Below, piece by piece: positions 1 to 8,232 of a stretch of DNA of 63,435 nucleotides (positions are counted from its first letter, which is position 1; each line of letters begins with the position of its first letter). This stretch comes from a virus. Location of the stretch: IMG/VR virus record IMGVR_UViG_3300010885_053606, positions 1 through 63,435 of that record. The stretch is one strand, 5' to 3'. The notes below the pieces were generated by a model that worked only from the letters and a program-made list of their open reading frames with translations, was not told the origin of the DNA and did not search any database. The translations under genes were made by a program, and so were the position numbers.

Positions 1-1
1 A

Positions 2-193
2 ACAGATCTTAAGCATAGTGAACAATCTGGATTTAAACCAATGTTTGATATTTTCAATGACGAGGATTCTCAGAAGCAAGGTATCTTCTGTGTTCAATTC
101 GGTAAAGAAGACATTATGAGATCTGAACTTCTTAAATTTATTGTTGAGAAGATAGAAAATTATCAAGAACAGCAAAAACTTAACAAACATTAA
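2..193 (+). CDS. C-terminal end of an unknown protein (partial)
   Basis: The frame is open from the left edge and ends in TAA at 191-193, giving the last 63 residues of a longer protein. The visible part is charged and probably alpha-helical at its end (EKIENYQEQQKLNKH). No family is recognised. It lies in the same direction and about 40 bases ahead of the next small gene, so the two may share a transcript. The start is outside the window. Confidence 0.6.
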   Translation, partial: TDLKHSEQSGFKPMFDIFNDEDSQKQGIFCVQFGKEDIMRSELLKFIVEKIENYQEQQKLNKH

Positions 194-233
194 TATATAT
201 TGTATTTTTTTAAATCTATATTAAATTATAGAT

Positions 234-683
234 ATGGACTTTACTAATGTACACGATTTATCTGGACAAGAACTTTTAGATTTTGTTGCAGTACTTTCTG
301 CAATGCCTGCTCATCCTTATGAGCAATTAAAGTATCAGTATTTTGATTCTGATTATCAGTTTCCTACTATTCACGATGTTGAATTACCGGAAGACTTTTG
401 TATTAAAGCATGTACACAGAGTCTTTCTTCAATTCATGAAGATATGAAATACACACATTTAGATCACTTTGACTATTTACACGAATGTCATTTACATCCT
501 AACTTAGGACACGGTTTTGCTGTCCTTTCAGGAGATCAATTTGTTGTAGATCACAATAAAGCTAAAAAATATATTGAGTTTCACGAGATATCGAACAGTG
601 TACCGGTAGAAACTTTGACACCAGAAAATAGTGTTGAAATAGCTCATAAACTAATTCATGCTTATACTCAAATTTATAGTTAA
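234..683 (+). CDS. hypothetical protein, 149 aa
   Basis: Complete frame of 149 residues, acidic and rich in His, Asp and Tyr, with no signal peptide or membrane segment. A His-rich stretch (residues about 73-95, with HLDHFDYLHE and HLHPNLGHG) could bind metal, but no known motif is recognised. The ATG follows an AT-rich leader without a Shine-Dalgarno sequence. Its TAA stop lies in a TTAA that also gives the stop of the convergent spike gene, so the two genes overlap by four bases. Function unknown. Confidence 0.6.
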   Translation: MDFTNVHDLSGQELLDFVAVLSAMPAHPYEQLKYQYFDSDYQFPTIHDVELPEDFCIKACTQSLSSIHEDMKYTHLDHFDYLHECHLHPNLGHGFAVLSGDQFVVDHNKAKKYIEFHEISNSVPVETLTPENSVEIAHKLIHAYTQIYS

Positions 684-1303
684 ATCTTTTGTGAGAAGAC
701 ATTATTTTGAGTAATAGCTCTTGTACCAGCTAAAACAGACCCAATAGAACCGAAAAGACCTTGTAATACACCTGTTTGTTGACTTTTCTCAACATGTAGA
801 GGGGCACTTGATTTACTGACACCAGCTACATTATTTCTTACATCAGCAGATGAATCTGCCGTACAATCAATATCTGGCACCCTAACTTCATGATTATGTC
901 TTAAATCCGGTAAAGCGTGAATATGAGGAAAGTTATGTAATAAAATTGGCGCTGTTGTTACACCGGTTATTGTACCCGCTGCGATACCTCCATAATTACA
1001 GGGACATGTACCGACTATGGATATTGTTGTACCTGGTATAATATAACCAGTTGGTAATATTTCATAAGGTATAACAGCTTTTGCTAAATTAATTATTTTT
1101 TCACTTAATGATGTAATACCTCTTATACTCATTAGTTCTTGACCAAACAAAGGATCAGCAGCATTTTGTATAGTGTGACTTGTTTGATCTTTAATAAGTT
1201 GTGGTAAAGCCTGCATTGCAATACCACCATAGAAAGCAGGCCCGGTCATTGTATCACTAGGTGCACCAAACGTTGTTCTTTCATTTTTACCTGTCATCTG
1301 CAT
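680..1303 (-). CDS. spike/PAAR-like baseplate protein, C-terminal part
   Basis: 207 residues. The middle is rich in Gly, Pro and Ile, followed by a His-rich segment (residues about 125-140, with FPHIHALPDLRHNHE) of the sort that binds metal at spike tips. It sits directly downstream of a zinc-ribbon/beta-rich spike protein and overlaps it by 10 bases. A second in-frame ATG at 1295-1297 would give a 4-base ATGA overlap. Reading back past the start in the same frame gives plausible protein (HAESVSVVH) that continues the upstream gene, so this is probably the C-terminal half of one spike protein split by a one-base frame change near 1330-1360. The PAAR-like role is inference from composition and from its place after the gp5-like hub. 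Confidence 0.55.
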   Translation of the reverse strand: MQMTGKNERTTFGAPSDTMTGPAFYGGIAMQALPQLIKDQTSHTIQNAADPLFGQELMSIRGITSLSEKIINLAKAVIPYEILPTGYIIPGTTISIVGTCPCNYGGIAAGTITGVTTAPILLHNFPHIHALPDLRHNHEVRVPDIDCTADSSADVRNNVAGVSKSSAPLHVEKSQQTGVLQGLFGSIGSVLAGTRAITQNNVFSQKI

Positions 1304-2142
1304 ATGAACAACAGAAACACTTTCGGCGTGTAATGACCACCAGAAACAATATTTCCAGTATTACTAATATTACCCTTAACAAATAAATGACCATCGGTTG
1401 GTGCTACCTCAATACTCTTTCCATTAATATTAACAACATCACCTTCAAGAACAAGTCTACCGGTTTTTGAACCAACTGTAACTTCAGGCCCTGTAATAGT
1501 AGTTATACCTCCGTGTATATTAACAGGGCCACCAGTTGTAATATCAATACCTTGGGCCCCTACAACTACAGAAAATTTATTACTACATTTAATAACATAA
1601 TGACCACCAGGTGTGGAAATAGGATTAATACCTTGAACGTGATTTGCTTTAGCCCCTACAGGAGAAACTGGCCCTGCTTTTTTAGTATCAACTTCAGAAG
1701 GATCTAATAAACGAGAGTTTCTAATACCCTTATCTTTATCTACACGATAAGAAGGAGATGTATTCATTCCTAGACCTACTTCAAGTAAGTCACATCCTTG
1801 AATAACTGTATATCTATTACCACAAGGCGGGGAAAGCAAATTTTCATTTTTTTTTCTTTCATCAGCCGTGCTTTTTGCAATCTGAGCAGCATTATCGTGT
1901 TTTTCTGAATCATCAGATGGATCCGTTATCATGTCACCGCTACCACAAGCTGAACAAGCCTGTTTTAATATACTGCTCACCTTAACAGGTGCAAGTGATG
2001 TTATGAGTTGCCCAATAGCTGCTGAAGGTATTCGTATACCAAAATTACGTTGAAGCATACCGTTGACGGTATTAAAAGGTTTAGCAATAAATTTCGGTAC
2101 TACTGAACCTGAGCAAAATGGACATTGTATTTGTTTAGGCAT
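1294..2142 (-). CDS. zinc-ribbon and beta-rich baseplate spike protein, N-terminal part
   Basis: 282 residues. An N-terminal CPFC with a later CSAC (residues about 8 and 64) looks like a zinc ribbon. The second half has short repeated beta strands (IDITTGGPVNIHGG, GDVVNINGKSIEV, GNISNTGNIVSGG) like the C-terminal beta-helix of gp5 or of spike proteins. The last nine residues (KVFLLFICR) do not fit this pattern, whereas the minus-1 frame continues smoothly into the next gene. It follows the gp5-like hub by about 30 bases in the same direction, which supports a place at the tip of the tail. The frame change could be real or a sequence error. Confidence 0.6.
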   Translation of the reverse strand: MPKQIQCPFCSGSVVPKFIAKPFNTVNGMLQRNFGIRIPSAAIGQLITSLAPVKVSSILKQACSACGSGDMITDPSDDSEKHDNAAQIAKSTADERKKNENLLSPPCGNRYTVIQGCDLLEVGLGMNTSPSYRVDKDKGIRNSRLLDPSEVDTKKAGPVSPVGAKANHVQGINPISTPGGHYVIKCSNKFSVVVGAQGIDITTGGPVNIHGGITTITGPEVTVGSKTGRLVLEGDVVNINGKSIEVAPTDGHLFVKGNISNTGNIVSGGHYTPKVFLLFICR

Positions 2143-2173
2143 ATACTATTTTACTTATATTTGTATTAAACAA

Positions 2174-3883
2174 TTAGCTACTTTGAGCTAAAGCGGTATG
2201 AATTTGATTGTTAATTTCGTCAATTCTTTTTACAGCATCAACAGCAGGCTGAGATATATTACCAATTTTTACATATACATCACCGGAAATAGTTTGACTA
2301 TAGTCACCCTGTACTGTTTTTTCTTCAAATCCTAATGTAGTTTGAAATCTATCTCCTTCTACATGATCTCTACGATCAAACTTTGAGAATATTTGATGGT
2401 AACCTTCAGCTATATGCATATTAGATCCATCGTGACCGAATACCATAAAACTCTTTTGACTTTGAGATTGATCAGAAGGAGAATCTGTATTAGACCAATG
2501 TATACCGCCAGCACTGTTTAAATTCATAACACCTCCCTGAGACGTTGTACCGTTAGCACTAGGGGTAGTAGACATACCTGTTCCTGGTGAACTATTCTTA
2601 TATGCTGATTTCCATTCTGAAGCTCCGTAGTTAGCAGCAAAATAAACAGGAAATAAAGGATTACCATCTATAAAGAATACCCAAAGCAAAGCTCCAGGAG
2701 CCGGGTAACTAAAAACACCTTTAGCGGTATTATTAAGTGAGTATGTAGCAACCGGTCCATGTGGATCAGTTTTATTAACCATTGCTGGTGACGACACTGC
2801 TTTACTACCGCTTGTAATTTGAGATGAACTACTTCCAGGTGCTGCTGCTCCGTCTTTAATACCACGGGGTATACCAAACCAGGTACCTTTGTGAGCAAGC
2901 ATAGCTTGATTTACCTGTTGTTGAAATGTCGGGTCTTTTGGATCTAAAGCATCTAATTTTGCTTTCGTTGCTGCAAACCTACCCGTAGAAAATAAATATA
3001 CCATTGCTTGAGTTTGATCGGCAGCTGAAAATGCTCCCTTACCTCCATCATTAGTTAATGCTCTTCTCCAATAGTTAGCAGTTTGAGCATCTTGACCTAA
3101 ACCCAAGCAATATTTTTCAACAGTACCTCCTTCTGTAGCATCATTGTTCTGATAAAATCCGTAATCTCCGTATGATTTTTGAGCTTGTTCAGGTGACATT
3201 CCTTTCTTAACACCGGCTCTAACATTAGCATTATTATTAACTTGATTATACTGATCTTTATTAGCTTCTTTAGAATCAAACCCTGTTTCACCTTCACCAA
3301 TAATAGCTAATCCGGCTGCTAACCCCGGTGATATAGCTGTATTAGCTTGAACAGTAGCTGCAGCTGGTGGTACAGTAGGGTTAGCTACATTACCATAACT
3401 AGGGTGTTCAGGATCAGTTTTTACTGCGGTACTACTTTGATGTGTATTAGCAGAAGCTACTGTTCCACTAACACTTGTTGTTTCTTTAGGTGTTGTAGAG
3501 GAAGTACTAGTGGAAGGTGATGATACAGGTGACTGATTAAAAAACTGTTTTACACCAGATACAATACCAGAAATTATACCACCAGAAGAAGATTGTGAAT
3601 TACCGGCTCCAGACGTAGTAAGTGTACCAGGAGAAGAAGAACCCATAATAGGAGAAGCTGATTCTGCCCAGGGAAGAATTTTACTTAAATCGTTAATAAC
3701 ATCAGAGCTCAATCCATCTTGCATGTTATCACCAAGTGCTTTAATTCTTATATTTTTAAGGTCAGTGTTCCATTGTTTAATTGTTGGCATTATTTGCGGT
3801 ACAAACACTTGTACACGGCCTCGTTGTTGAGGGTCAGCATTACTAATACACAATCCTAAATAATTTCCGTAATACTTCTTCAT
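2174..3883 (-). CDS. gp5-like baseplate hub with inserted muralytic-like domain
   Basis: 569 residues. The N-terminus (YYGNYLGLCISNADPQQRGR followed by VQVFVPQ) is typical of the gp5 OB-fold domain. After a Ser/Thr/Pro-rich linker (residues about 80-180), residues about 185-350 form a separate domain starting AGLAIIGEGETGF, with YGDYGFYQ and a later DQTQAMVYL. This looks like a lysozyme or transglycosylase-type domain with a Glu as possible catalytic residue. Residues about 350-425 return to OB-like sequence (FSYPAPGALLWVFF, PVYFAANYG), and the C-terminus has the short beta strands that begin a gp5 needle. The expected role is the central hub that punctures and locally digests the cell wall. 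The hub call is fairly secure; the enzyme activity is inferred. Confidence 0.75.
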   Translation of the reverse strand: MKKYYGNYLGLCISNADPQQRGRVQVFVPQIMPTIKQWNTDLKNIRIKALGDNMQDGLSSDVINDLSKILPWAESASPIMGSSSPGTLTTSGAGNSQSSSGGIISGIVSGVKQFFNQSPVSSPSTSTSSTTPKETTSVSGTVASANTHQSSTAVKTDPEHPSYGNVANPTVPPAAATVQANTAISPGLAAGLAIIGEGETGFDSKEANKDQYNQVNNNANVRAGVKKGMSPEQAQKSYGDYGFYQNNDATEGGTVEKYCLGLGQDAQTANYWRRALTNDGGKGAFSAADQTQAMVYLFSTGRFAATKAKLDALDPKDPTFQQQVNQAMLAHKGTWFGIPRGIKDGAAAPGSSSSQITSGSKAVSSPAMVNKTDPHGPVATYSLNNTAKGVFSYPAPGALLWVFFIDGNPLFPVYFAANYGASEWKSAYKNSSPGTGMSTTPSANGTTSQGGVMNLNSAGGIHWSNTDSPSDQSQSQKSFMVFGHDGSNMHIAEGYHQIFSKFDRRDHVEGDRFQTTLGFEEKTVQGDYSQTISGDVYVKIGNISQPAVDAVKRIDEINNQIHTALAQSS

Positions 3884-3915
3884 TATTATAATTTATTACT
3901 GTTATAATTAAACTG

Positions 3916-5160
3916 CTAGATAATAGGTGGTGGTGGTGATTGAGGTTGAGGTACACCATGGGTAACTGATAAACCAGGGTTAGTAGGATCAACAGTTAAT
4001 GATGGAGGATGATTTTTATTAGTATCAGGAGCACCACCAGCTACATTAAGAATAGATGTTAATATACCTAATTGACTCTTAGGTACACTAGAAGCAATAT
4101 TATTAATAATAGATTCAGAATTTTTTGCTAAAGCATCATGTAAACCAAACCCTTGATTACCGGAAAATCCTAAACCTGAAGCTGTACTAGATTTACCTAA
4201 AATACTAGTAACTTGTGGAACTAATTTATTAAGAATAGATGTAGGTATTTTAGGGGAGTGACCTCCTCCAGCTGGAGGATGAGAGGCATATTGTACAGCG
4301 GTTTTAAGTGGGTTTTGTAAAGCACTAGTTAAAGATCCTGATGAATTTTGTAACTGTCCTAAAAGTTTATTTGTAGATAACACACCTGTTGTTTTCTCTG
4401 CTATACTACTAAATTTACTAACTTGTCCTTGTAATTGCCCTACAATCATTTGAGAAATTCCAGATGGAACAAATCCATCAAGTAGACCGGTAATTTGACT
4501 AGCAATACCAGTTTGTAGTTTTTGTATTATTGCTTTTTGTGCATCTCCTATTTGAGCCATTGCTTTTGTTAATTGAGAAGCTCCAGAGTAAATATCAGCT
4601 TGTAGAGAATGAGGTAAACTTGCTTTAGAATCTCCAGCTGTAGCTAAACTTTTAGAGCTACCATGAACTTGATCTGGTAGATGCTGTTGATTATCTAATT
4701 TTAACTTTTTAAAAGCTGAATCAATGGTAGCTTCAAACCCTGGAGCTATTTTTTGTACGGCATTAGACATTGCCGAGGTAAGTAATTTTGTTGGACCGGT
4801 ATGATCTTTTTGTATATTGTTTAACGCTCCTATTGAACCACCAACATGTGTAGAAATAGGTTTCATAGCCTCTAATAAATCACCACCACCACCATTTGTT
4901 TTAGCGTTAGATAATTCTTGTGAAAAAAGAGTTTGTAATAAATTTCTACTATAAGAATCTAAACTCGTCATCGGTTGAGTAGAACTAGATGAAGAATTAT
5001 TAGCAGGTAAATTTAAAAGTTTTCGAGCATAGGCTCCTAAATCTTTATTTTTTCTATCTAAAGTAGCAAGTTTTGCCTCAGTAGCTGCAGCAGCAGTTTT
5101 TGAGTCATTATAGATATATGTCGGTCCTACACCAGATGTCAATTTTCCTGTATCAGCCAT
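3916..5160 (-). CDS. putative virion/baseplate protein, 414 aa
   Basis: Not recognised as a named family. The protein is rich in Ser, Gly, Ala and Gln, with mostly helical, mildly amphipathic sequence (for example AQKAIIQKLQTGIASQITGL at about residues 208-227) and a low-complexity proline tail ending SPPPPII. It has no signal peptide. It lies between the gp5-like hub and a fibre gene on the same strand and has TAAATATTATTAA just before the ATG, the same late-type motif as other virion genes. A structural role is therefore likely, but nothing more specific can be said. Confidence 0.6.
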   Translation of the reverse strand: MADTGKLTSGVGPTYIYNDSKTAAAATEAKLATLDRKNKDLGAYARKLLNLPANNSSSSSTQPMTSLDSYSRNLLQTLFSQELSNAKTNGGGGDLLEAMKPISTHVGGSIGALNNIQKDHTGPTKLLTSAMSNAVQKIAPGFEATIDSAFKKLKLDNQQHLPDQVHGSSKSLATAGDSKASLPHSLQADIYSGASQLTKAMAQIGDAQKAIIQKLQTGIASQITGLLDGFVPSGISQMIVGQLQGQVSKFSSIAEKTTGVLSTNKLLGQLQNSSGSLTSALQNPLKTAVQYASHPPAGGGHSPKIPTSILNKLVPQVTSILGKSSTASGLGFSGNQGFGLHDALAKNSESIINNIASSVPKSQLGILTSILNVAGGAPDTNKNHPPSLTVDPTNPGLSVTHGVPQPQSPPPPII

Positions 5161-5188
5161 TTAATAATATTTAGCTCTAAAAACTAAA

Positions 5189-5238
5189 AATAACAAGTTT
5201 ATCGTGTAAATTAAATAAACTAAGGAGACGCTTGTTAT
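5189..5238. other. nested inverted repeats in an intergenic gap
   Basis: In the gap between the 414-aa gene and the 121-aa fibre gene, ATAACAAG (5190-5197) pairs with CTTGTTAT (5231-5238), and inside it AGTTTAT (5196-5202) pairs with ATAAACT (5215-5221). The arms overlap by two bases, so both stems cannot form in full at once. There is no U-rich tail on either strand, so this is not an obvious terminator. It could be a weak regulatory hairpin or chance. Confidence 0.3.
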
Positions 5239-5257
5239 AGTACCGCGAATCAATACG

Positions 5258-5623
5258 CTAGCCTTTATAGGCAATAACAGAACCACTAGCTAATTTAATA
5301 GCTGTAAAAACACCGTAAATACTAGCTCCTACATTTAGAGCAAATGTTGTTGGCGGGTCACCGTCCCAGTTTGTTGATGTAACTGAAACTGATGCATTAG
5401 AAAGAGCGGTAATTTGATTCCAAGCTCCGGCACTTAATGTTGTACCTGTAAAGAGTGTAGCACCATTTAAGGATTTATTAACACCTACATCATAAACAGC
5501 TTTAGCATATAACGGGCGAACGGTATTAGTAACTGGTAGCCAGGAAAAAGTTTCAGCTATCTGTGGGCTATAGGTAGCTGTAGGAGCAGGAGTCTGTGTT
5601 AAGAGCGGTGTTAGAGCGGGCAT
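5258..5623 (-). CDS. short fibre-type structural protein
   Basis: 121 residues, beta-rich, Ser/Thr/Ala-rich. Its N-terminus (MPALTPLLT, then AETFSWLPV and LYAKAVY) matches the N-terminus of the 697-aa protein at 5764-7857 (MAVLTPVLT, AETYSWIPI, MYARAGY). The two are therefore paralogous at their first 45 residues and probably attach to the same part of the virion. The rest is too short for a full fibre, so it may be a small head or tail decoration. The TAAATAAT motif lies six bases upstream of the ATG. Function is inferred only from paralogy and neighbourhood. Confidence 0.6.
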   Translation of the reverse strand: MPALTPLLTQTPAPTATYSPQIAETFSWLPVTNTVRPLYAKAVYDVGVNKSLNGATLFTGTTLSAGAWNQITALSNASVSVTSTNWDGDPPTTFALNVGASIYGVFTAIKLASGSVIAYKG

Positions 5624-5629
5624 TGCAGT

Positions 5630-5638
5630 ATTATTTAT
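5630..5638 (-). promoter_or_regulatory. late-promoter-like motif ATAAATAAT
   Basis: On the minus strand ATAAATAAT ends six bases before the ATG of the 121-aa gene. It overlaps the stop codon of the upstream 39-aa gene. The motif matches the T4/cyanophage late consensus and recurs before many structural genes here. Confidence 0.5.
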
Positions 5639-5750
5639 TTAATACTTTTTTAGCCCAAGAAATAACTTTAGAAACTAAAGTCTTTTTTTCTTCAACTTTT
5701 TTTGTTTTCTTAGCTCTTGAATATGTACGGTTTTTTGAATAGTTAGCCAT
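5631..5750 (-). CDS. small basic protein, 39 aa
   Basis: An uninterrupted small frame between two fibre genes: MANYSKNRTYSRAKKTKK followed by VEEKKTLVSKVISWAKKVLNK. It is very Lys/Arg-rich, with an N-terminal basic tail and a short amphipathic helix (TLVSKVISWAKKVL). A second ATG directly before (5751-5753) could add one Met. A TAAATAAT motif stands five bases upstream, just as for its structural neighbours, which argues that it is expressed late. It may be a small DNA- or membrane-binding virion protein, but no homologue is recognised. Confidence 0.55.
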   Translation of the reverse strand: MANYSKNRTYSRAKKTKKVEEKKTLVSKVISWAKKVLNK

Positions 5751-5755
5751 CATAT

Positions 5756-5764
5756 ATTATTTAT
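5756..5764 (-). promoter_or_regulatory. late-promoter-like motif ATAAATAAT
   Basis: ATAAATAAT on the minus strand, a few bases upstream of the 39-aa basic protein and touching the stop codon of the 697-aa gene. Confidence 0.5.
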
Positions 5765-7857
5765 TATAAAGCTTCAATAAAGTTCATCGTTGCAACAACC
5801 CAGGCATCAGAAGCAGCTGGTGACAATTGCTTAACCATTAATACAACTTTATCAGCATCCGAGTAATCAATATTAGATCCCATGTTTAAGAAGTTTAAAG
5901 CTGTCTTTACATCTATTGTTGCATTTGAAGTAGCATAACCTCCTAAGAGTTCAATGCCTTGAGAATTAGCACCAGCTGATAAATTAACACCATTTGTTGT
6001 ATGATCAGAAGGAGTTGTATAAGCCCACTGTCTTGAACACTTACCAATATTAGTTGGTGTAGGTAATGTACCAGATAAAGTTGGATTGAGAAGTAATCTC
6101 CAAGCTACTGCACCACCATTGTTTGAACCACCAATATTATGAATATCAACAATGTTAATGTTTTGAATTTGTATATCAGCTCTTTGATATGGTTCACCAG
6201 CTCTTAGACCAACAGCTAATAAAGGATATTCATTTTTATTTCCGCCAGCTGGTGTATTATAATCCAAGAGAAGGTAGTTATCATTTTTAGCAACACCAAA
6301 TCCAGGGTTTAATTCAGCTTCTGCTTCAATAGTAAATGCTGTTCCATCTAAAGTCATAGATGGAATATAATTCATTGTTTGATAATTGAAGATTTCTTTT
6401 CTCTCCATTAAAGCTGGAGCATTCTCATACTGAAGACCTAATTTATTGGAGAAATCAAAAGTATGAAGATAGGTTGGACCATCTGTACTATTTAAACCAA
6501 AATGAACTTGTGCTGTTCTTCCACCATTAAACTCGAAGAATAAAGTGTGGGCATTATGATAAGATGTATTGACAGCTTTAGCATTAGCTGCAAAACTAGG
6601 AGCACTATTACCTGGATCAAAAATATATGTTGCTGTTAACTTATTTGTTGTGGTATTAACTGCAGCAATACCAACACATTGATTATAACCAGATGGAGTA
6701 ACACCAGATATAGTTGCTTTAGCACCTGGTTTAATAGCTGATAAAGCACTATTGTTATAAGTGAACTCAGTATTATAGACAGTTGTAGCACCAATAGTAA
6801 TAGGCCATCTATTTGTTCCAGCAGTTATAGAACCAGATAAAACTGTTGACCAGTTTTGTTGAGATAAGCCATTTCCATCGAGCTTATCATTATTGAAATT
6901 AGCTCTGTTTACTCTCTCTTCATAAAGAGTACCATCAGTCAATCTTCTGCGAACAACAACATTAAAATCAGTTCCAGATAACTCAAAGAACATACCATTA
7001 AAGTTTGTAAATGTTCCAAGTCTCTTTACAGTTCCAATATCCTGTCCATCAAAATTTACTGTTCCTGTCCATTGATGGGAAACACCTGGTCTAATCTTAA
7101 ATCTTCTTCTGCTGGCTCTAATTGCTGACCCTGTTGAACTTAATCCAGGTGTTATTGTAGCACAAGCTAAATTCTGAACAAAAACACTAGATGCACCTGG
7201 TGTTAAGGATTCAATTAATCTTAGATCTCCATCCTTATCAACAGATGATACATACCACCAGCTTTGAGATGGTAATGATACTCTCAATCTACGATTACCA
7301 TCAAGTTGAGGACTATCATCAAATGTTACTAATTGTGTCCCTCCAGCAGGAGTAGTAGAAATTGAATTGGTAATTGTTACTGGTACAGCATTACCAATAT
7401 CATTAGATATTTCAATTGATGGATTAAGAATTACAGCACTAAGACTACCTGAATTAAGAATAGTAGCACTTAAATTTGTTACAGGGTTAACTGTATAGAC
7501 ATTTAAAGCACTAGAGGTAATATACGCCGTTTTACCATTAGTATCACCTATTGTAATACTATCGAGAGTTGAAACTAAGTCTTGGGTTTGTACTAAGAGA
7601 GCGTAATTATTACCAGCTTGAACAACGTCAGCTACTGATGTACCATTACCATCTTGGATCTTAACATTACCAATAGTAAGATTACTAGTAGAAAGAGTTA
7701 TAGTTAAATCAGAAAAATTAGTAATATAACCTGCTCGGGCGTACATCTGTCTGTTCTGATCATTCTTGATAGGTATCCAAGAATAAGTTTCAGCCATACC
7801 TAAATTATAGGTAGGTTGTCCGTTTCCCCCTGTTAAAACTGGAGTTAAAACAGCCAT
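5764..7857 (-). CDS. large virion structural protein, fibre-like
   Basis: 697 residues with a beta-rich, Asn/Thr/Ser-rich composition and no membrane segment. The N-terminal 45 residues are shared with the 121-aa protein downstream. The middle (residues about 250-330) has an Arg-rich stretch ending RRRFKIRPGVSHQW, then GTFTNFNGMFFELSGTDFNVVVRRRL; the later part (residues about 480-600) has alternating beta segments such as FNYQTMNYIPSMTLDG. It starts a fibre block and is followed by small accessory genes. I do not recognise a named family; a virion surface or fibre protein is the best guess from composition and context. Confidence 0.6.
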   Translation of the reverse strand: MAVLTPVLTGGNGQPTYNLGMAETYSWIPIKNDQNRQMYARAGYITNFSDLTITLSTSNLTIGNVKIQDGNGTSVADVVQAGNNYALLVQTQDLVSTLDSITIGDTNGKTAYITSSALNVYTVNPVTNLSATILNSGSLSAVILNPSIEISNDIGNAVPVTITNSISTTPAGGTQLVTFDDSPQLDGNRRLRVSLPSQSWWYVSSVDKDGDLRLIESLTPGASSVFVQNLACATITPGLSSTGSAIRASRRRFKIRPGVSHQWTGTVNFDGQDIGTVKRLGTFTNFNGMFFELSGTDFNVVVRRRLTDGTLYEERVNRANFNNDKLDGNGLSQQNWSTVLSGSITAGTNRWPITIGATTVYNTEFTYNNSALSAIKPGAKATISGVTPSGYNQCVGIAAVNTTTNKLTATYIFDPGNSAPSFAANAKAVNTSYHNAHTLFFEFNGGRTAQVHFGLNSTDGPTYLHTFDFSNKLGLQYENAPALMERKEIFNYQTMNYIPSMTLDGTAFTIEAEAELNPGFGVAKNDNYLLLDYNTPAGGNKNEYPLLAVGLRAGEPYQRADIQIQNINIVDIHNIGGSNNGGAVAWRLLLNPTLSGTLPTPTNIGKCSRQWAYTTPSDHTTNGVNLSAGANSQGIELLGGYATSNATIDVKTALNFLNMGSNIDYSDADKVVLMVKQLSPAASDAWVVATMNFIEAL

Positions 7858-7890
7858 GTTATACGTTGTATAATATACATATGTATTATA

Positions 7891-8229
7891 TTAAGGTTTA
7901 ACCGGCCACACAACGTTTGACGGTGTATCAAATGTAATAGTAATATCTCTTAAAGCTTGACGATAATCTAACCAAGCTTGTTTATTATCTAAAGTAACAT
8001 CAGGTAATACTGTCCAATCAGAAGCAGTTAATAATTCATTTCTTTTAACTCTAATATCTCCCCAGGTAGGAGCAGGAGGAGTATAAGGAACTAATTCTGC
8101 TTCTCCATTTTCTATTTCTTTTTGTATATTATCAAAATGTGGGGAGGTTTTTGAGATAGTTGTTACAACGTTATTATCGTCGTAATATTTTACAAACTGC
8201 TTTTCTGGGTAATCAATATACGTTTTCAT
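7891..8229 (-). CDS. tail fibre assembly chaperone-like protein
   Basis: 112 residues. The C-terminal half (WGDIRVKRNELLTASDW, then AWLDYRQALRDI and VVWPVKP) has the pattern of the phage tail assembly chaperone family, in which a W-x-x-[IV]-R-x-x-R-[ND]-x-L-L-x-x-[ST]-D-W motif is followed by a WP near the end. The N-terminal half is variable, as usual. It lies directly downstream of a fibre gene with a 3-base gap. Its expected role is folding or attachment of that fibre. A second member of the family is at 56596-56961, also next to a fibre gene. Confidence 0.75.
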   Translation of the reverse strand: MKTYIDYPEKQFVKYYDDNNVVTTISKTSPHFDNIQKEIENGEAELVPYTPPAPTWGDIRVKRNELLTASDWTVLPDVTLDNKQAWLDYRQALRDITITFDTPSNVVWPVKP

Positions 8230-8232
8230 ATT

